Shown piece after piece: positions 1 to 11,840 of a stretch of DNA of 64,000 bases. The DNA comes from Neckera pumila (lineage: Eukaryota > Streptophyta > Bryopsida > Hypnales > Neckeraceae), in the NCBI GenBank assembly GCA_963969595.1, contig OZ018412.1:11658501-11722500 (forward strand), read 5' to 3'. Under the pieces are notes generated by a model that saw only the letters and a list, made by a program, of their open reading frames with translations, was not told the origin of the DNA and ran no database searches. Numbering within the stretch: position 1 is the first letter of the stretch; every line of letters begins with the position of its first letter. Both the position numbers and the translations under genes were made by a program.

Positions 1-648
1 ATCGGATTTCGTTTTGAATTTACATAGAGTAGTTTTATAAGAAATCCATGTATGAGATCAGAGTACCATCGAGGAATGAACAAAAAAGTTCTTTGAATTG
101 CAAGTCCTACCAGGAGGCGAAATAATTATGGAGAATGAATTGTAAGAGTTTTGGTTTTAAATACTCAAGGAGTTCGGAAGGAGGGTCTCACAATAAATAA
201 TTTTGATGGCTTTCTTTATCTTCCTGTCCAACCCAACACAAATTTGTTTTTATCAAGATAATCATTTGAATGTTATCAAGACACAATTAGAACCATAAGG
301 CACATTAGAGAAATTCAATAGATACTTCATTCAGCATCCACTGTAGCTCGTATTAAATGTTGCAATTAGACATAAAGACTTAATATATGTGTGTAAATAT
401 TACAGTTAATAATATGTGTAAGGTAGAAGAGATGCAATATATTTTTAAGTCAAATGGATGTAGACATTAAGCATTCATTATAAATATTCTAAAGATAGTC
501 TGTATTGTTGCACCTATTATAGTTATTTTTAATATTTTAAAGATGAAAGATATTTAATAAAATAAAATTTAATCCTTATTATGAATCTAAGTTTCTTCAA
601 TATATCATTTTATACGCCATTCTTTGGGGCCCACACATCTTGTTTATT
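1..648. other. AT-rich intergenic DNA
   Basis: No coding region, RNA gene or clear repeat boundary is visible. Both strands are dense in stops and the base composition is AT-rich, like most non-genic DNA of this window. Confidence 0.6.
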
Positions 649-1237
649 TTAACCCCTAAAGCTAGGAGGCATTTTTTGGGCAAAATTGTGAAAAATTGTC
701 ATTTTTTAGGGATGTGAGAAAAACATGGAAAAAAAAAGATTTTCTTAAAAATTCAACCAGAAAAATTTGCACTAGACTACTATAAAAATGTGTGGAAAAA
801 ATTTCAGAAACTTTGACCGCACGGATTGAAAGATTAGAATGTTTGAAGTTAGAAGAAAAAATTTCTTTTTAACCTTGCCCGACAAGGCCAACAAACTTTA
901 ACTCCTCCTAGAATCAGATTTTTACACTATGTATGCTTAATATTTTTTACATTTGCATCTTATATCATGTAGATTATATGCAAGGCAAATTTCAAGAGTT
1001 GATGAGCTTTCTTGCAAAAGATTCTCAAAACATTTCCACACTGCCCAAGCTGCCAGAAAATTTCAAGGCAAAATAGCTTTTGATTTGAGCACCCGATCAA
1101 AATAGATTTTCAGCAAGGGGGTACATATACACACCCTGCATCAAAATTTCGAGAACATCGGACCAAAATTGACTTCATAGGAACCTACCCAAATTTTCAA
1201 TTGTCTGTTCAACTGACAATTGTCTTTTAGGGATTAA
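649..1237. mobile_element. Degenerate TTAA-flanked (piggyBac-like) non-autonomous element
   Basis: The stretch begins TTAA-CCCCTAAAG and ends with a mutated inverted counterpart, CTTTTAGGGA-TTAA. Its inside (about 760-870 and 1,080-1,200) resembles the element ending at 17,963: both carry a 'gaccgc..ggattgaaagatt' stretch and the 'taggaacctac' segment near the right end. It has no open reading frame of note. TTAA at both ends is the target-site signature of the piggyBac superfamily. The right terminus has decayed, so the boundary is less certain than in the 18.5, 20.6 and 45.0 kb copies. Confidence 0.55.
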
Positions 1238-1314
1238 ATACTAAATTTTATTATGGCTACACTATCCAAAAGTCAATGACATCAACCCTAACTACCTCCA
1301 TTCTCATGCATTTG

Positions 1315-1410
1315 AGTGAACCCTAAACCCTAAAGAAGGTTAGTGCCCTACTAACCCATGTCTCCCTAAATCCTAAATCCTAAATCCTAAAGCGGTTTAG
1401 GACCCTAAAC
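1315..1410. repeat. Degenerate interstitial telomere-like repeats (CCCTAAA)
   Basis: Several copies of CCCTAAA and its variants CCTAAAT and CCTAAAG are clustered here, plus one TTTAGG in the opposite sense. This is the plant (Arabidopsis-type) telomere heptamer. The array is short and degenerate. A second, smaller cluster lies at about 6,045-6,090 and is followed by the same downstream repeat. Confidence 0.6.
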
Positions 1411-1600
1411 CCTATCATTTTGACTCCCCGGATGGCTCCTACCTTTTGACAAGTATCAAATCATCTAAAGATAATCAATAAATCTAAAATGCAAATCTAA
1501 ATGTAGAATGAAATTCAAGTATATTTTAGGACTAGTGTACCCTTTGTCAAGGGCTAGGTACACCGGTATACACCCTTGTCAAGGGCTAGGTACACCCTAA
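1411..1600. repeat. Dispersed repeat, copy 1
   Basis: The block starts at 'cctatcatttt' and runs through 'ggatggctcctacctt' and 'atcatctaaagataatc' to 'tcaagggctaggtacacc'. It recurs at about 6,085-6,320, where part of it is itself duplicated. In both places it sits directly beside CCCTAAA-type repeats, so telomere-like DNA and this block seem to be one dispersed unit. No coding capacity was seen. Confidence 0.6.
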
Positions 1601-1605
1601 ATCCT

Positions 1606-2576
1606 TTGTAAAACAGTGTATCGATTGCATTACACTGAATGTAGAGCATACCAATGCCTTTTGTCCCTAGGAAGATCAAGTGGCTGAATACCTCCCAAAC
1701 CTTGTTAATAATTAAAAAAAAATTTGACATAACCAAAAGGTCCTAGCTAGTAATAGAGGTTATCCTTTATATTGACCCTACATAGTGCTCCACGCCTGGC
1801 TATTGGAGCAACACGCCTCACGGCACTCCATTGCGTAGGGTTTGGGTGCTCCAATATTTTGGAACAGAAGAAGGCAATGGCCTGGCTATAGACTACCCCA
1901 TGGAAATGGCCTAGCTATGAATACCCCAAGGTGATGGCCTGGCTTTAGACACACCGGTGTACACCCATATACATCCAAATTCCAATTCTTTACTTGGAAA
2001 GAACCCAAAATCCAATCCTTGTACAGTTAGAAAGAAGGCAAAAAATTAGTCCCAATGGCAAAAAAAATTCTTTATTCAGATCAATATTGCAAAAGATATG
2101 GCCTTGCAAAAAAAAAAAAACTGGCAAAACTTGTTGCCAGTATGGAAAACTGTGGCCTAAAAATAGCTATTTTTTTTTTGGCGACGAATTAGAAGGCTAG
2201 ACTAGTTCTATTAGAATTACGGCAAAAAATCACTCAAGATAAACTAAAAAACACATGCATATTTGAAAGTTGATACATATATACAAAGGAAAAGTTACAT
2301 TGTGTATGCCCTTTGTTAAATGGTGTGATGCTTTACATCAAATGCGCTGTACTCGGGCACCTTCTTGCTATAGGCTGCTCTAAGGCTGCAGCGGATGATA
2401 AACCTTACCCAAAACTTCATCCGTGCATAACTTTTGCATAGTATATCCAAATCCAATTTTTTTTATAGTTTTGGAAATGGCATGGCATGATTCAAGGCGC
2501 ATAACATTCAATAGCCTTTAAAGTGGATGCCTTTCCTCATCTGGAGTCCTCATCTACTAAATTCATCCTTTCAGCA
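1606..2576. other. Intergenic DNA with short degenerate repeats
   Basis: Around 1,790-1,960 the phrase 'atggcctggcta' recurs in slightly altered form, a weak minisatellite. The rest is AT-rich without recognisable genes. The small open frame at 1,994-2,200 is lysine/asparagine-rich, as expected by chance in AT-rich DNA, and is not called. Confidence 0.5.
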
Positions 2577-3316
2577 TTAACCCCTAAAGCACTAAGCTAT
2601 GTTTTTTGGCAACATAGTGATTTTGGCAGCTCACTACAAATGGAGTTTTTATTTTTTTCTTTGAAAATCTTACATAACATGTGTCCAAGGAGTAGCTTTA
2701 AGGTCTAACAATTTTTGTAACTTTTGACTACATAGTTAAAAAATTATTGCATGATATGTGATTTCTTTGGACTTTGGGCAGTCCAGGCAGCTCAAAAAAC
2801 TTCTTTAAAAATGACTTCTTAAGAAAATAAAAATTTGAAATTGATTATTTAGATTTATATACATATAAAAACTTTGAATCATACTATTTCAATAAGTGAG
2901 TCAAAAGTTATGAGGAGTTTAAGTTTGAAGGTAGGTATGGAGTTTTTGAAAATCGTAACTGCTTGCAAACTAAAATTCCTCATAATTTTTTATTCATTAG
3001 TCAAAATTGAATTATTCAAAGTTTTCCATGTATATATAAATCTAAATAACCAATTTTAAATTTTAGTTTTTTTTAAAAGTCATTTTTAAAGAATTTTTTT
3101 GAGCTATTCGGGCTGCCCAAAGTTCAAAGAAAATCACATACCATGCAATAACTTTTTAACTATGTAGTCAAAAGTTACAAAAAATGTTGGGCATTAAAGG
3201 TACTCCTTGGGCATATATTGTGTAAAATTTTCAAAGAAAAAAAATAAAAAATCCATCCGTAGTAGGCTACCCAAAGTTGCTATGTTGCCAAACAACGCAG
3301 CTTGGTCCTTGAAGGT
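2577..3316. mobile_element. TTAA-type foldback element with long imperfect inverted arms
   Basis: It begins TTAA-CCCCTAAAGCAC. The left part ('tttggcaacatag', 'ggcagctcactac', 'ctttgggcagtcc') is answered in reverse complement on the right ('ctatgttgccaaa', 'gtagtaggctac', 'ggctgcccaaag'), giving two arms of roughly 350 bp around a centre near 2,950. The right end, 'gcttggtccttgaagg', has lost the final TTAA. Inner segments (for example 'gtcaaaagttatgagg') match the TTAA element at 46,103, so they belong to one family. A transcript would fold into a long hairpin. Confidence 0.65.
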
Positions 3317-3551
3317 GAAATGTAAGCTTTGGTACAGGGATAGTGGCAATACCTTATAGTATGCTCCATTTTCTTTCGTTAACTTTAGGACCAAACATAC
3401 AAAACAACAAATATTTGTAGAGAAAGATAGTTTGCTAAAAACCAAATAATCCAATGAGTAATACACAATTGCAATCTCACCATTAGCCATCAATAACTTA
3501 TTTTGGGTCTTTTAGTGAGAAGACACCTGTTTATATACACATGGTGTAGTA

Positions 3552-4080
3552 GGAGGTAGAACAACCCATGTGGGATAAATAAATTAGAATTTGAAGTTCC
3601 TCAAGCACTCATAGTTAAATCAAAAACAAAGAATCGCATTAAATGTAGAATTTTAGACCTCATTTATGCATAGTAGAATAACTTTTCTCAAAAAACTTCG
3701 AACTAAAGAAAGTTGGGGAATGAAGACAAGTTTCATCTCCAATTTTTTTTTGGCATTTTGAGTATCTAATCAAAAGTTATGACAAATTTAAGAGAAGATT
3801 TTTAAAAATGTTAAAGAAAATGTCTATTCCAACCCGTCTCTCAACTTTATCCATAGATTTTGATGGAGATTCAAAATACCAAACGGTATTTCGGAGATGA
3901 AACTCATCTTCATTTAACAATTTTTTTTAGTTTCTAGTTTTTTGGGAAAAGTTATTCTACTATGCATAAATGAAGTATGAAATTCTACTTCAAACACAAT
4001 TCCTACTTTTGACTTAATTACAAGTGGTTGAGGCTTCACTCATTCTAATTTACATATCCAACATGGGTTGTTGTACCTCC
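3552..4080. repeat. Long imperfect palindrome (foldback/MITE-like), about 530 bp
   Basis: The left end 'ggaggtagaacaacccatg' pairs with the right end 'catgggttgttgtacctcc'. Pairing continues inward ('attctactatgcataaatga' against its complement, and the 'ggagatgaaac' region) to a centre near 3,815. No coding potential or clear target-site duplication was found. It lies 235 bp from the preceding foldback and may be a MITE or an inverted duplication. Confidence 0.7.
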
Positions 4081-6084
4081 TTCCACCCCAAATGTATATA
4101 TATATATATATATGAACCAAGCATTTAGTTTGCATTCATATTAAACCCACTTATACTTTGGATTTTCAAAATATCCATTTCATAGGTGTAGAATGCTGAT
4201 TTTTGTGTGTTTGGTTTAATGGGTGTAAAACGCTTTTTAAAAAAAAATTTAATCTACCTTGTATAGTTGCGGCCGGTTGACTTATTGTAATTCTCTGACA
4301 AAATTGATGCGTGTGATGGTATGGAATATACCATACCATTCTGTTTGGGGGGGAAGGCAGCCCACCACTCTGCTACTGAATGTTTTGCAATGAACTAGGT
4401 GCATGAAGGAAAGGCGGTTTTGCATGAAGGCTACTGAATGTTATATCTAGATGTTGTATTAGATGTGATTATTGAAGAAAAAAAACAGTTTTTGTTGTTT
4501 TACTTCACCTAAAATCCGTTTGAAAAAATTACAAAACGCCATCTAAAATGTAAGTGTCTTCTAGTGGGAGGATGTGGTTACATGATTGCTTAGTGTGTAC
4601 ACTTTAATGCGGAAAAGAAACAAATGGGAAATTATTACTTGACAAAGGTATGATACAACTTTAGACAAGGCCATTTATAGTTCTATCTTTTGGATGCTTT
4701 GAATTTTATATTTCTTTGTCTTGTAATATCTATGTTTCAGTTCCAAGATTTCACTGCGGGATTGTTTTTACCAATGTTTTTTGGTCTGACATGGTTGTCT
4801 TGATTTGTCATGGAAGGAACTACCTCTGAGGGTCAAGAAAACCCACCAAATGGCGAGGGGGAGACTTGAGAGGCAAAAGTGGTGGAGTGGGACTGTGGGA
4901 GGTTTATGAGGAGGTTTGGAGGCAAATGTGCGGTAGGTTATTGGTTTTGAAGGATGCAAAACTCGATAGAGGAGCTTTAGTAGAGAAAGTGGAAGATAGG
5001 ATTCCAGTAATATTTATTTCTTAGTCTCTTTCAATTTGTGTTTTCAGTAGTAGATGATTGTTTTGAGATATGAAAGGTTCAATACAATTTGTAATATGCG
5101 CGCATAAAGGCAATTATTGCATCAATGGCGTCTTTGAGTTTAGGTTTTAGGATAGATGGCTGTCCTTGGAGGAGAGCAGTGGCAATCTGACTTGTGATTT
5201 TAAGGAGGAATATTTCATTGATTTTGTAATATAGTTTTGGAATGTGTAGATTATTTCTTTTGCAATGGCTGCAGGTTTGGAGTGTAGCAAAAGAAAAGGA
5301 GGATGCTCTTGAAGCCATAAAGCGGTAGGTATATGTGAAGAAGTTGAAATTGAAAAGTGCTCAAGAAGCATTGCGGATGCATAGAGAGGAGCTTGCAAGG
5401 AAAACAAAGTGCATTGTACCATCATCTTGAAATTTGTTGATCGGCTTCAAATCAGAGGCAGATGTATGGCGTTATTTGTAGGTGATGCATTTCATCATCA
5501 ACCGAATTCAAGTCTATACCATCAGAAGCGATTGGTTATGACTTGGTCATTCTTTTCCTAGGCACGTGGAGTAGGAATAGCTCATTTATGGTTTGTTCAT
5601 GTATTGATGACTTTGTGAATGTCTTAGTAGTTTCTTGTTTTTTTTTATTTGGTTTGATGATATTGTGTATGACAATTCTATTGGCATGGTATTCTTTTTA
5701 TTGTCTTTCTTAGGTCAAATCTAGTTTGATTCCAAAAAAGTCTAGTTTTCCACATCCTCATGATATACTTGATACTTTGATAGATCCAAATGTTGCCATT
5801 GATAATTTTTGATGAAGCAATCAGGGTAATTTTTGTCATTGCTTTTTGTACACAAATCTTTAGACTTTGTTACACAGGCATTGCATCTAGTTGCAATTTT
5901 TGGAACTCCTCATTCTCTAGTAGTGTCTTCCAAATTAATTAATTTTGTAGTGTATATATATATTATTGGTATGCTGATGGTGGCTCATTCTCTTCAAGGA
6001 TGTGCTTGAATAGCTAAGCCTTAAAATCTCACTCTCAACTTTAGGCCCTAAATCCTAAAGCTATTTAGGGTCCTAAATCCTATC
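4081..6084. other. Intergenic DNA with a TA microsatellite and weak coding-like debris
   Basis: A short (TA)n tract lies at about 4,093-4,113. From about 5,276 to 5,430 the plus strand reads like a charged coiled-coil fragment (many K, E, A, R) interrupted by a TAG, which could be debris of an old gene. It matches no family I recognise. Nothing else can be supported here. Confidence 0.4.
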
Positions 6085-6320
6085 ATTTCAACTCCCTGGA
6101 TGGCTCCTACCTTCTAACAAATATAAAATCATCCAAAGATAATCTACAAATCTAAAATCCTATCATTTCAATTTTTCGGATGGCTGCTACCTTTTGACAA
6201 GTATCAAATCATCTAAAGATAATCTAGAAGTCTAAAATGTAAGATTCAAGTATATTTTAGGACCAGTGTCTCCTTTTGTCAAGGGCTAGGTAGACCGGTG
6301 TACACCCTTATTAAAGGCAT
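6085..6320. repeat. Dispersed repeat, copy 2 (internally duplicated)
   Basis: This is the same block as at 1,411-1,600, preceded by TTTAGGG/CCCTAAA-like units (6,045-6,090). The segment 'cctatcatttcaa..ggatggct.ctacctt' is present twice (about 6,085 and 6,159), so this copy has undergone a partial tandem duplication. Confidence 0.6.
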
Positions 6321-6419
6321 GGACAGAGAAGAGAGAATATTATCTCAAATGTTGATTAACGTTTTCTGCCACATTTGTTCCAACATCCCCCAAAAGAATA
6401 TCCAAAGCTTGGATTTGGA

Positions 6420-7090
6420 GCCTCTAGATTAGCCCCAAAGGAACAAGTCCAAGGCCCAACTGAAGCCACAGGCCACACTTAGCTAGAGGCCGAACTGAAC
6501 CAGAGGTTGTTTGACCGGCGAATCCGCGCCAATCAGAAACTGCCACATATACGGGTTACATTAGCAGACGCGGGGGTGGGTGGGTGGGGGGTCATCCAAC
6601 CGAGAATTGCCACGTGTCCTCCGGGGGGGGGGGGGGGGGAGGAGAAAAAATTGAAGCCAAGAGGCCAAACTAAGTCAGAGGCCCAAACTAGAGCTAGAAA
6701 GCCCAAAGAGTAGCCAGCTTAGTTGTAAATTTCAAGAAGAAAGAAAAATAACCAAGCTAGAGTCCGAAGGCAACCAATAGCCAAAAGATGGAAATCTGTC
6801 GGATATTGGATTGTTGTGCAGGTATCGGTCCGCGTGGGACAGGTATCGAACTACTTAGGCTGGCCTTGGATTGCCCAAGGCAAATATTGGATTACTCAGG
6901 CCAGGCCTCAAATTGCTCAGGCAGGTAATGATTTAATTTGCTGGGAATTTCAGGAATGACTGGGGAAGCCTCAGGAACTTTCTGGAGCTACAGGCATGAT
7001 TGAGAGGCTTTGGAAATGCTTGGAGAGGCTTTTGGAACGACGGGGAGGCTCTCAGAACGACTAGTAAGGCTATACCACTGGACTGTAAGC
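6420..7090. repeat. Region of degenerate short tandem repeats
   Basis: Several short imperfect motifs repeat in series: 'gaggcc.aact' (6,420-6,760), 'ggattgcccaggc'-like units (6,830-6,930), and 'ggaggctttcggaacgact'-like units of about 20 bp (6,950-7,080). It is more GC-rich than its surroundings and contains the G-runs listed separately. No reading frame was recognised. Confidence 0.45.
6572..6639 (+). other. Strong G-quadruplex motif plus 17-base G run
   Basis: At 6,572-6,591 four G-tracts of at least three Gs are separated by single T bases (G5-T-G3-T-G3-T-G6), the canonical short-loop quadruplex pattern. About 30 bp later (6,623-6,639) there is an uninterrupted run of 17 G. Both are on the plus strand. 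No gene is near enough to assign a regulatory role. Confidence 0.75.
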
Positions 7091-8334
7091 CGTTTTAAAT
7101 TTACTAGCTGTGCCCACAAAACTTAAGACAAAATAAAACTAAATGCCTCAAATTCTTTGATGCCATAAAAATTATCAGCACCTAAGAGTTGCCTTTAGAA
7201 ACTAGGAAGTAGGAAAAGGAGGGATAGAATAGAGAAAAAGAACCTCTATACACACTTTCTATTCCATTAAAAAAAAAAAAAGAAGTAGAAGTTCTAAAAA
7301 AAAAACTCTTGAATAGATAGAAGTTCACAGTAATTTGCAAATAGGAAGAAGGGAAAGATACTTAGAACTTGAAGGGGAAGTTTTGAATTTGATAGGATTA
7401 GATGGAAATTTTAGAAAAAACAATTTAGACCATTAGGAAATAGATAGAATAATAATTCACTTGGATAGGGATAAATAATTTCTAAAGGTCAATTATAAAT
7501 AGTATCAGAAGAAAAGGAAGAAGTAGGAAAGAAAAAAAGTACATAAGTAGAGTTCAAAAACTTGTATTAGAACCTTACTTTCAAGCAGTGAACAAAATTA
7601 TAAGACAACATCAAAACATGGCGGATTAGAAATACCTTGAAAAAATCCTCTACAACATAGCGGATGAAATCCAATTTGAAGTGAATTACTAATTACTCCA
7701 TCTTCTTTTGAATTTCGTTAATTAGCTACTTTTAACTCTTAGCCAAACTTCAAGTCCAAGTCAGAGTGTTAAAATTGTATTCCTTCCCAAATTTAGGTGT
7801 GAAAGTTTGTAGATTAGATCACAAGTTACTAGTGTTCAAGTATACCCTCAATTGCGCACCTTGCGTTGGACCTTTCGTGCATAACATAGCAACTTGTATT
7901 GCACAAGAGTGCTACTAGGGTTTTTTAAAAGCGTACCACTTTGGATTTGGAGTCAAAATGAAGAAGCTAAAGATGGATGAACTTTGGTGACTAGATTGGG
8001 TGAAAAACATCTAAGAGTAGCCAAAAGGAACAAGATTAGATATTCATACACATGAAAGATATGTAAATTAGACAATTTTGTTTTGTAAATCTCAAATATT
8101 TTATTTTACATGAGGGGAACATGGCAAGCTGCATTGTACACGGTGTACATGATGCACCTACAATGCATCTTAAATTGCCATGCAAGCAATGGACCATACC
8201 GGGTGCTGCACCGGATTTCCCATACTAAAATTTGCTATAGTTTTAGATGCGAACAGTAGTAAAATTTGTCTCTACCATGCACCCATTACCTTATTGCCTA
8301 ATTGGTGATGGCTTTATTGAAATGAATTAGATGT
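7091..8334. other. AT-rich intergenic DNA
   Basis: A-rich tracts (7,260-7,310) and AT-rich sequence. No gene, RNA or clearly bounded repeat is seen. Confidence 0.55.
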
Positions 8335-8645
8335 TTTTCAGCTCCTTTGAAGGGCTGTGAGTTCCCTAGGCTGCCAAGGTCGGGGGAATAACCTCACAAT
8401 AGTCCGCAGTTCTTGCTACAGCTGCTGCGTGAAGTAGCAGAACGACTGCCACATCACCAAAATAATTAAATAAATAAATAAATTTTTTTTTGCTTTGTTT
8501 TCATTTTAGATTTTTCAAAAAAATTCAAAAAAAATTCAAAAAAAATAAATAAATCTGATAGCGGATGTTCCCGATCTACCAGGGGAATAGCATCAGGGGA
8601 GTAGGCCTGAAACGGCCCTTTAGTCCCCCCAAATCTCTTTTAATG
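8335..8645. mobile_element. MITE-like element with AT-rich centre
   Basis: GC-richer ends flank an A/T homopolymer-rich centre. The right end, read in reverse complement ('agatttggggggactaaagg' then 'gccgtttcagg'), resembles the right ends of the pair at 53,866-54,432. The 'gactgccacatca' segment before the AT-rich centre is shared too. The left terminus is poorly matched, so this may be a diverged copy. No transposase is encoded. Confidence 0.45.
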
Positions 8646-8760
8646 GTCTATACATTGCCGACTTTTAATCACAATGTGATAACATGGTGCAATAAATGTG
8701 CAATCTAAATGTGCAATAAATTGTGTAATCTACTTCTAAGTGTGTTGTATGCATAGAGTA

Positions 8761-9305
8761 TTAACTTCTAAAAGCCCAAGGAATTTGGACAAAATACAAA
8801 TGTGTTATAAAATATAAGTTTTAAGACTTTTTTGAAGTTTGCATCAAAGAAGATAATGTGAATCACAAAAAGTAGAAAGCATCCGTATGGTCAAAATTAT
8901 AAAATTATTTTTAGATTTTTTAAAAATGAATTTTGAAGATATAACTTCAAAAATTCACCAAAAATACAATTTCTAATTTTAGCATTTGAATTTTTTTTTA
9001 TTGGTCAAAATTGTGGTTTCTATTGATTTGTGAAAAAATGCATGAGATCTAGTAACGAGAACACAAATACTTTCCCCATATAGTAAGTTTTTCAACACTA
9101 GGCAATCTAGATACTTTGTGCTATTTCTCTTATAGTTTTTTTTTGACCGTAGTGATCTGAATTTTGAGTATAAAAATTGATAGACAACCCAATCTTTTGC
9201 GCAAAAAAAAAAGAAAAAAAAAAAAAATTTTTTTTTTTTGCCCGACAATTTTGCCCGAAGTCGGGCAGCGACCATAAAATGGTTGCTTGAGCGCTTAGGG
9301 GTTAA
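8761..9305. mobile_element. Candidate TTAA-flanked element
   Basis: The left end TTAA-CTTCTAAAAGCCCAAG and the right end, read inward on the other strand, TTAA-CCCCTAAGCGCTCAAG match at most positions. The stretch contains an A-run meeting a T-run (9,203-9,240) that folds on itself. It has no coding capacity and belongs by ends with the TTAA elements elsewhere. The left end is diverged. Confidence 0.5.
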
Positions 9306-9997
9306 AACTCCCAATCATAGAATATCTCAAGCAATAGATCCTCCTCTTTTGGTGGCGCGATGTGCAAGCTCACTATAGCTCAACAAAGAACTGAAATTAA
9401 AAAAAAAAAAAAAATTTGCACATAAAAAACAAGGTAATCATTATTCTACTATGCTGTAGGAAATAAGAATGCCATGATAATGAAATGACTATCAAGGAGC
9501 ACCTTCTTGGTTGTGCCAAAGTGTAACAACATAGCTAGTCAGGGCAGGGTTGACGGGACGCTATGTCCAGACAAAATTAGGTCCATTTTCAAGACATCTG
9601 AACGCCCAAATGTCTAAACCGTTGCGTCCGCCATTGGATAATTCTAATGGGCAGACGGCTTAGTGTAGAGGACGGCTGTGGTGTGCGCTAAATTTTGTAC
9701 CGCGTCAATTTTGTGGCGTAGTTAGTGATACTTCTAAATACGTCTATCACTTCAAGTCAATTACTTGGGAAACATGCCTTATCACATGCATGTACATATA
9801 TACTTGTTCATTAAAGGAGAAGATTAATCCTCCCGAGAAAACATAGTTGAGAGTACTAATTTTATTTCTTTCAACTAATCATTGAGAGCACTGATTAGTA
9901 ATTACCCAAGTGCTCATTGATGTGTACTCAGAAAGTCACCTAGGTGCTCACTGATGTGTGCTCATCCTAACAAAGATGTTAAATCGGATTATGCACT
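9306..9997. other. Intergenic DNA
   Basis: An A-rich tract lies at about 9,400-9,414. The 9,540-9,720 stretch is GC-richer with no recognisable frame. Tandem 'gtgctcattgatgtgt' phrases occur at 9,890-9,960. No gene is supported. Confidence 0.5.
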
Positions 9998-10870
9998 ATG
10001 CAAGAGCGATCAAAGACTTGTGATGCCGAATTGGAAGGAATTGCTGTAAATTGTAGTACGACTGGTAACTCACAAGTTGTGAAGGAAATCATTGAGCATG
10101 TCTTTGATGCATGTGAAGGAGGCAAATGCAAACTGCTGACTCAAATGTTGGTAGGCAACTTGCTAGACTATGTCAATAACCAGAACAAAGAGGAGAAATT
10201 AAAGGCCACACTGAAGATTGCATGACCAAAGGTGAGTTAGTAGGCACATGCATCTTTAGTATCAACATGGGAGCTCATGAAATTGTATGTAACAATTTGA
10301 CTGACTACAATGAATAATACGGTACCTGCAAGAGCAGAGCAAGTTACATCAAGAGAATTTGCAGGAAGTCAAGGAAGACCTGGAGAGCGGATTTCAAGTT
10401 GTAATGCTCAACAATGACTTGGCGCAGTCGCTAGTGTCTTCCACTTCAACTCCAAGAATAGAGGGGTTGATTATGCAGGAGGCAGGTTGATTCTGTAAAA
10501 AGAAGCACCAAAAGCTGTTGAAGAACCTATACAACAAGTTCACATCAATCTTTTCCAAAGTCCCTATGTGCATCTTGATGCTCCAGAGTGCGTCAAAGCA
10601 TTAAGTTTACCAATATCGGAATTGTTCCCTGTAATGTTGGCGTTGGGTGAAGCCTTAGACAGACAATCATAGGCAATATTTCAAGATAGGAGAAATGAAG
10701 AGTGGATAGACTATATTAGTCATATTGCCCTTCAAGACGGCCATTTCTATGCCATCCCTCATTTGAACAAGTACCTATGGAACAACTAGATCTGTAAAAT
10801 AATGTTTGCAGACTTTGAGATAGAGCTGTTTGGATGTCAGCTTAATATGCCAATCTGCAACATATGTCCT
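9998..10870 (+). pseudogene. Decayed coding sequence, family not recognised
   Basis: An ATG at 9,998 opens a 75-residue frame with balanced, protein-like composition (acidic/basic alternation, paired cysteines) ending at 10,225. Further protein-like stretches follow in the plus strand to about 10,870, including a run from about 10,521 with motifs such as LPISELFPVMLALGEAL and DGHFYAIPHLNKYL. These are broken by in-frame stops and frame changes. I do not recognise the family. It could be an exon-intron gene remnant or the body of an old transposable element. No intact product is expected. Confidence 0.4.
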
Positions 10871-11466
10871 TGCCTTCTGTAGAAAATGCGGGGTTGTAAC
10901 AAGTTTGTAGGGTTTGGAACGTTGTCGTGTTGAGAGGAGCGCGCTTTGGGAATACGCAAAGTATCTGGCTGCAACTGGAACTAGTTAGTCGTTGACTTCA
11001 AATAATCTTCAAGTCTTCTAGTCTTCAATCTTCTCTTCGTTCTTCGGCCTTCAAACTCCTCTCCGTTGGCCTATCCTGTGTTGGCTCTAAACTGGTCAGG
11101 ATTCAGTCAGGTAGGTAATAAGAACCACGGGCCTCGGACGGGTAAAACGGGACAGCATAACACGAGATGTCGTCCGGATGATGGGCTCCTAAACTTCAAA
11201 CTCCCGGTGACCAGCTCTAACTAGGCTTTAGCTTTCACCGTGAGAACAAACAGATTTGACCATGTGGGTGATTAAATCCCACTGTCTCCACAAACACAAA
11301 ACGAGGCTAAGCATTGGTTTAACCCAAGCTGCCCGCAACAACAAAAGTTTACAATAAAAGACAAGCCACAAGCCACAAGCCACAACACACAAATTCTCCT
11401 CCAACTCCAACTTCAAATCTTCACTCCAACTTCAATTTCAAAGCTAAACTTTAAATGAACGCCACC
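10871..11466. other. Intergenic DNA
   Basis: A short 'acaagcc' microsatellite lies at about 11,363-11,390. Otherwise no gene, RNA or clear element boundary is seen. Confidence 0.5.
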
Positions 11467-11840
11467 ATTGCTCCACAACTCCAAATAGAATGAGTGATAG
11501 CTTTTTGTAAAGCTAATACAATTCTCTATACTTTCACCAAATTTCAATTCATTCAAATACTCTCTCCAATATCTATGATTGCCCAAAGTTTCGGCCTCTA
11601 AAAGTGAGGGCAGCAGACCCTCCTTCACTTCAACACTCACAACTCACTCATAAATGCTCCAAATACAACAAATGATAGCTATTTGAAAAGCTAACAAAAT
11701 TCTCTACAACTTCTAAAAATTTCATTGCAAAATAAAAATCTGTCCGTCTTCTATGGTTGGTCAAAGTCTCATCCCCTTCAATTGGGAGGCAGCAGACCTT
11801 CCTCCACTCAAACTAGCACAAATCTCCACTCACAACTTCA
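11467..11840. repeat. Tandem duplication, unit about 185 bp
   Basis: Two diverged copies follow each other (about 11,467-11,653 and 11,654-11,840). Each runs through 'gctccaaat', 'gatagct', 'aaagctaa', 'aattctct', 'ggttg.tcaaag', 'ggcagcagaccttcct' and 'cactcacaact'. Divergence suggests an old duplication. The open frames across it are short and not conserved between the copies. Confidence 0.6.

Noticed and set aside
9182..9240. A-run meeting T-run as a possible transcription terminator
   Set aside because: Eukaryotic context and location inside a mobile-element candidate; simple A/T homopolymers are common throughout the window.
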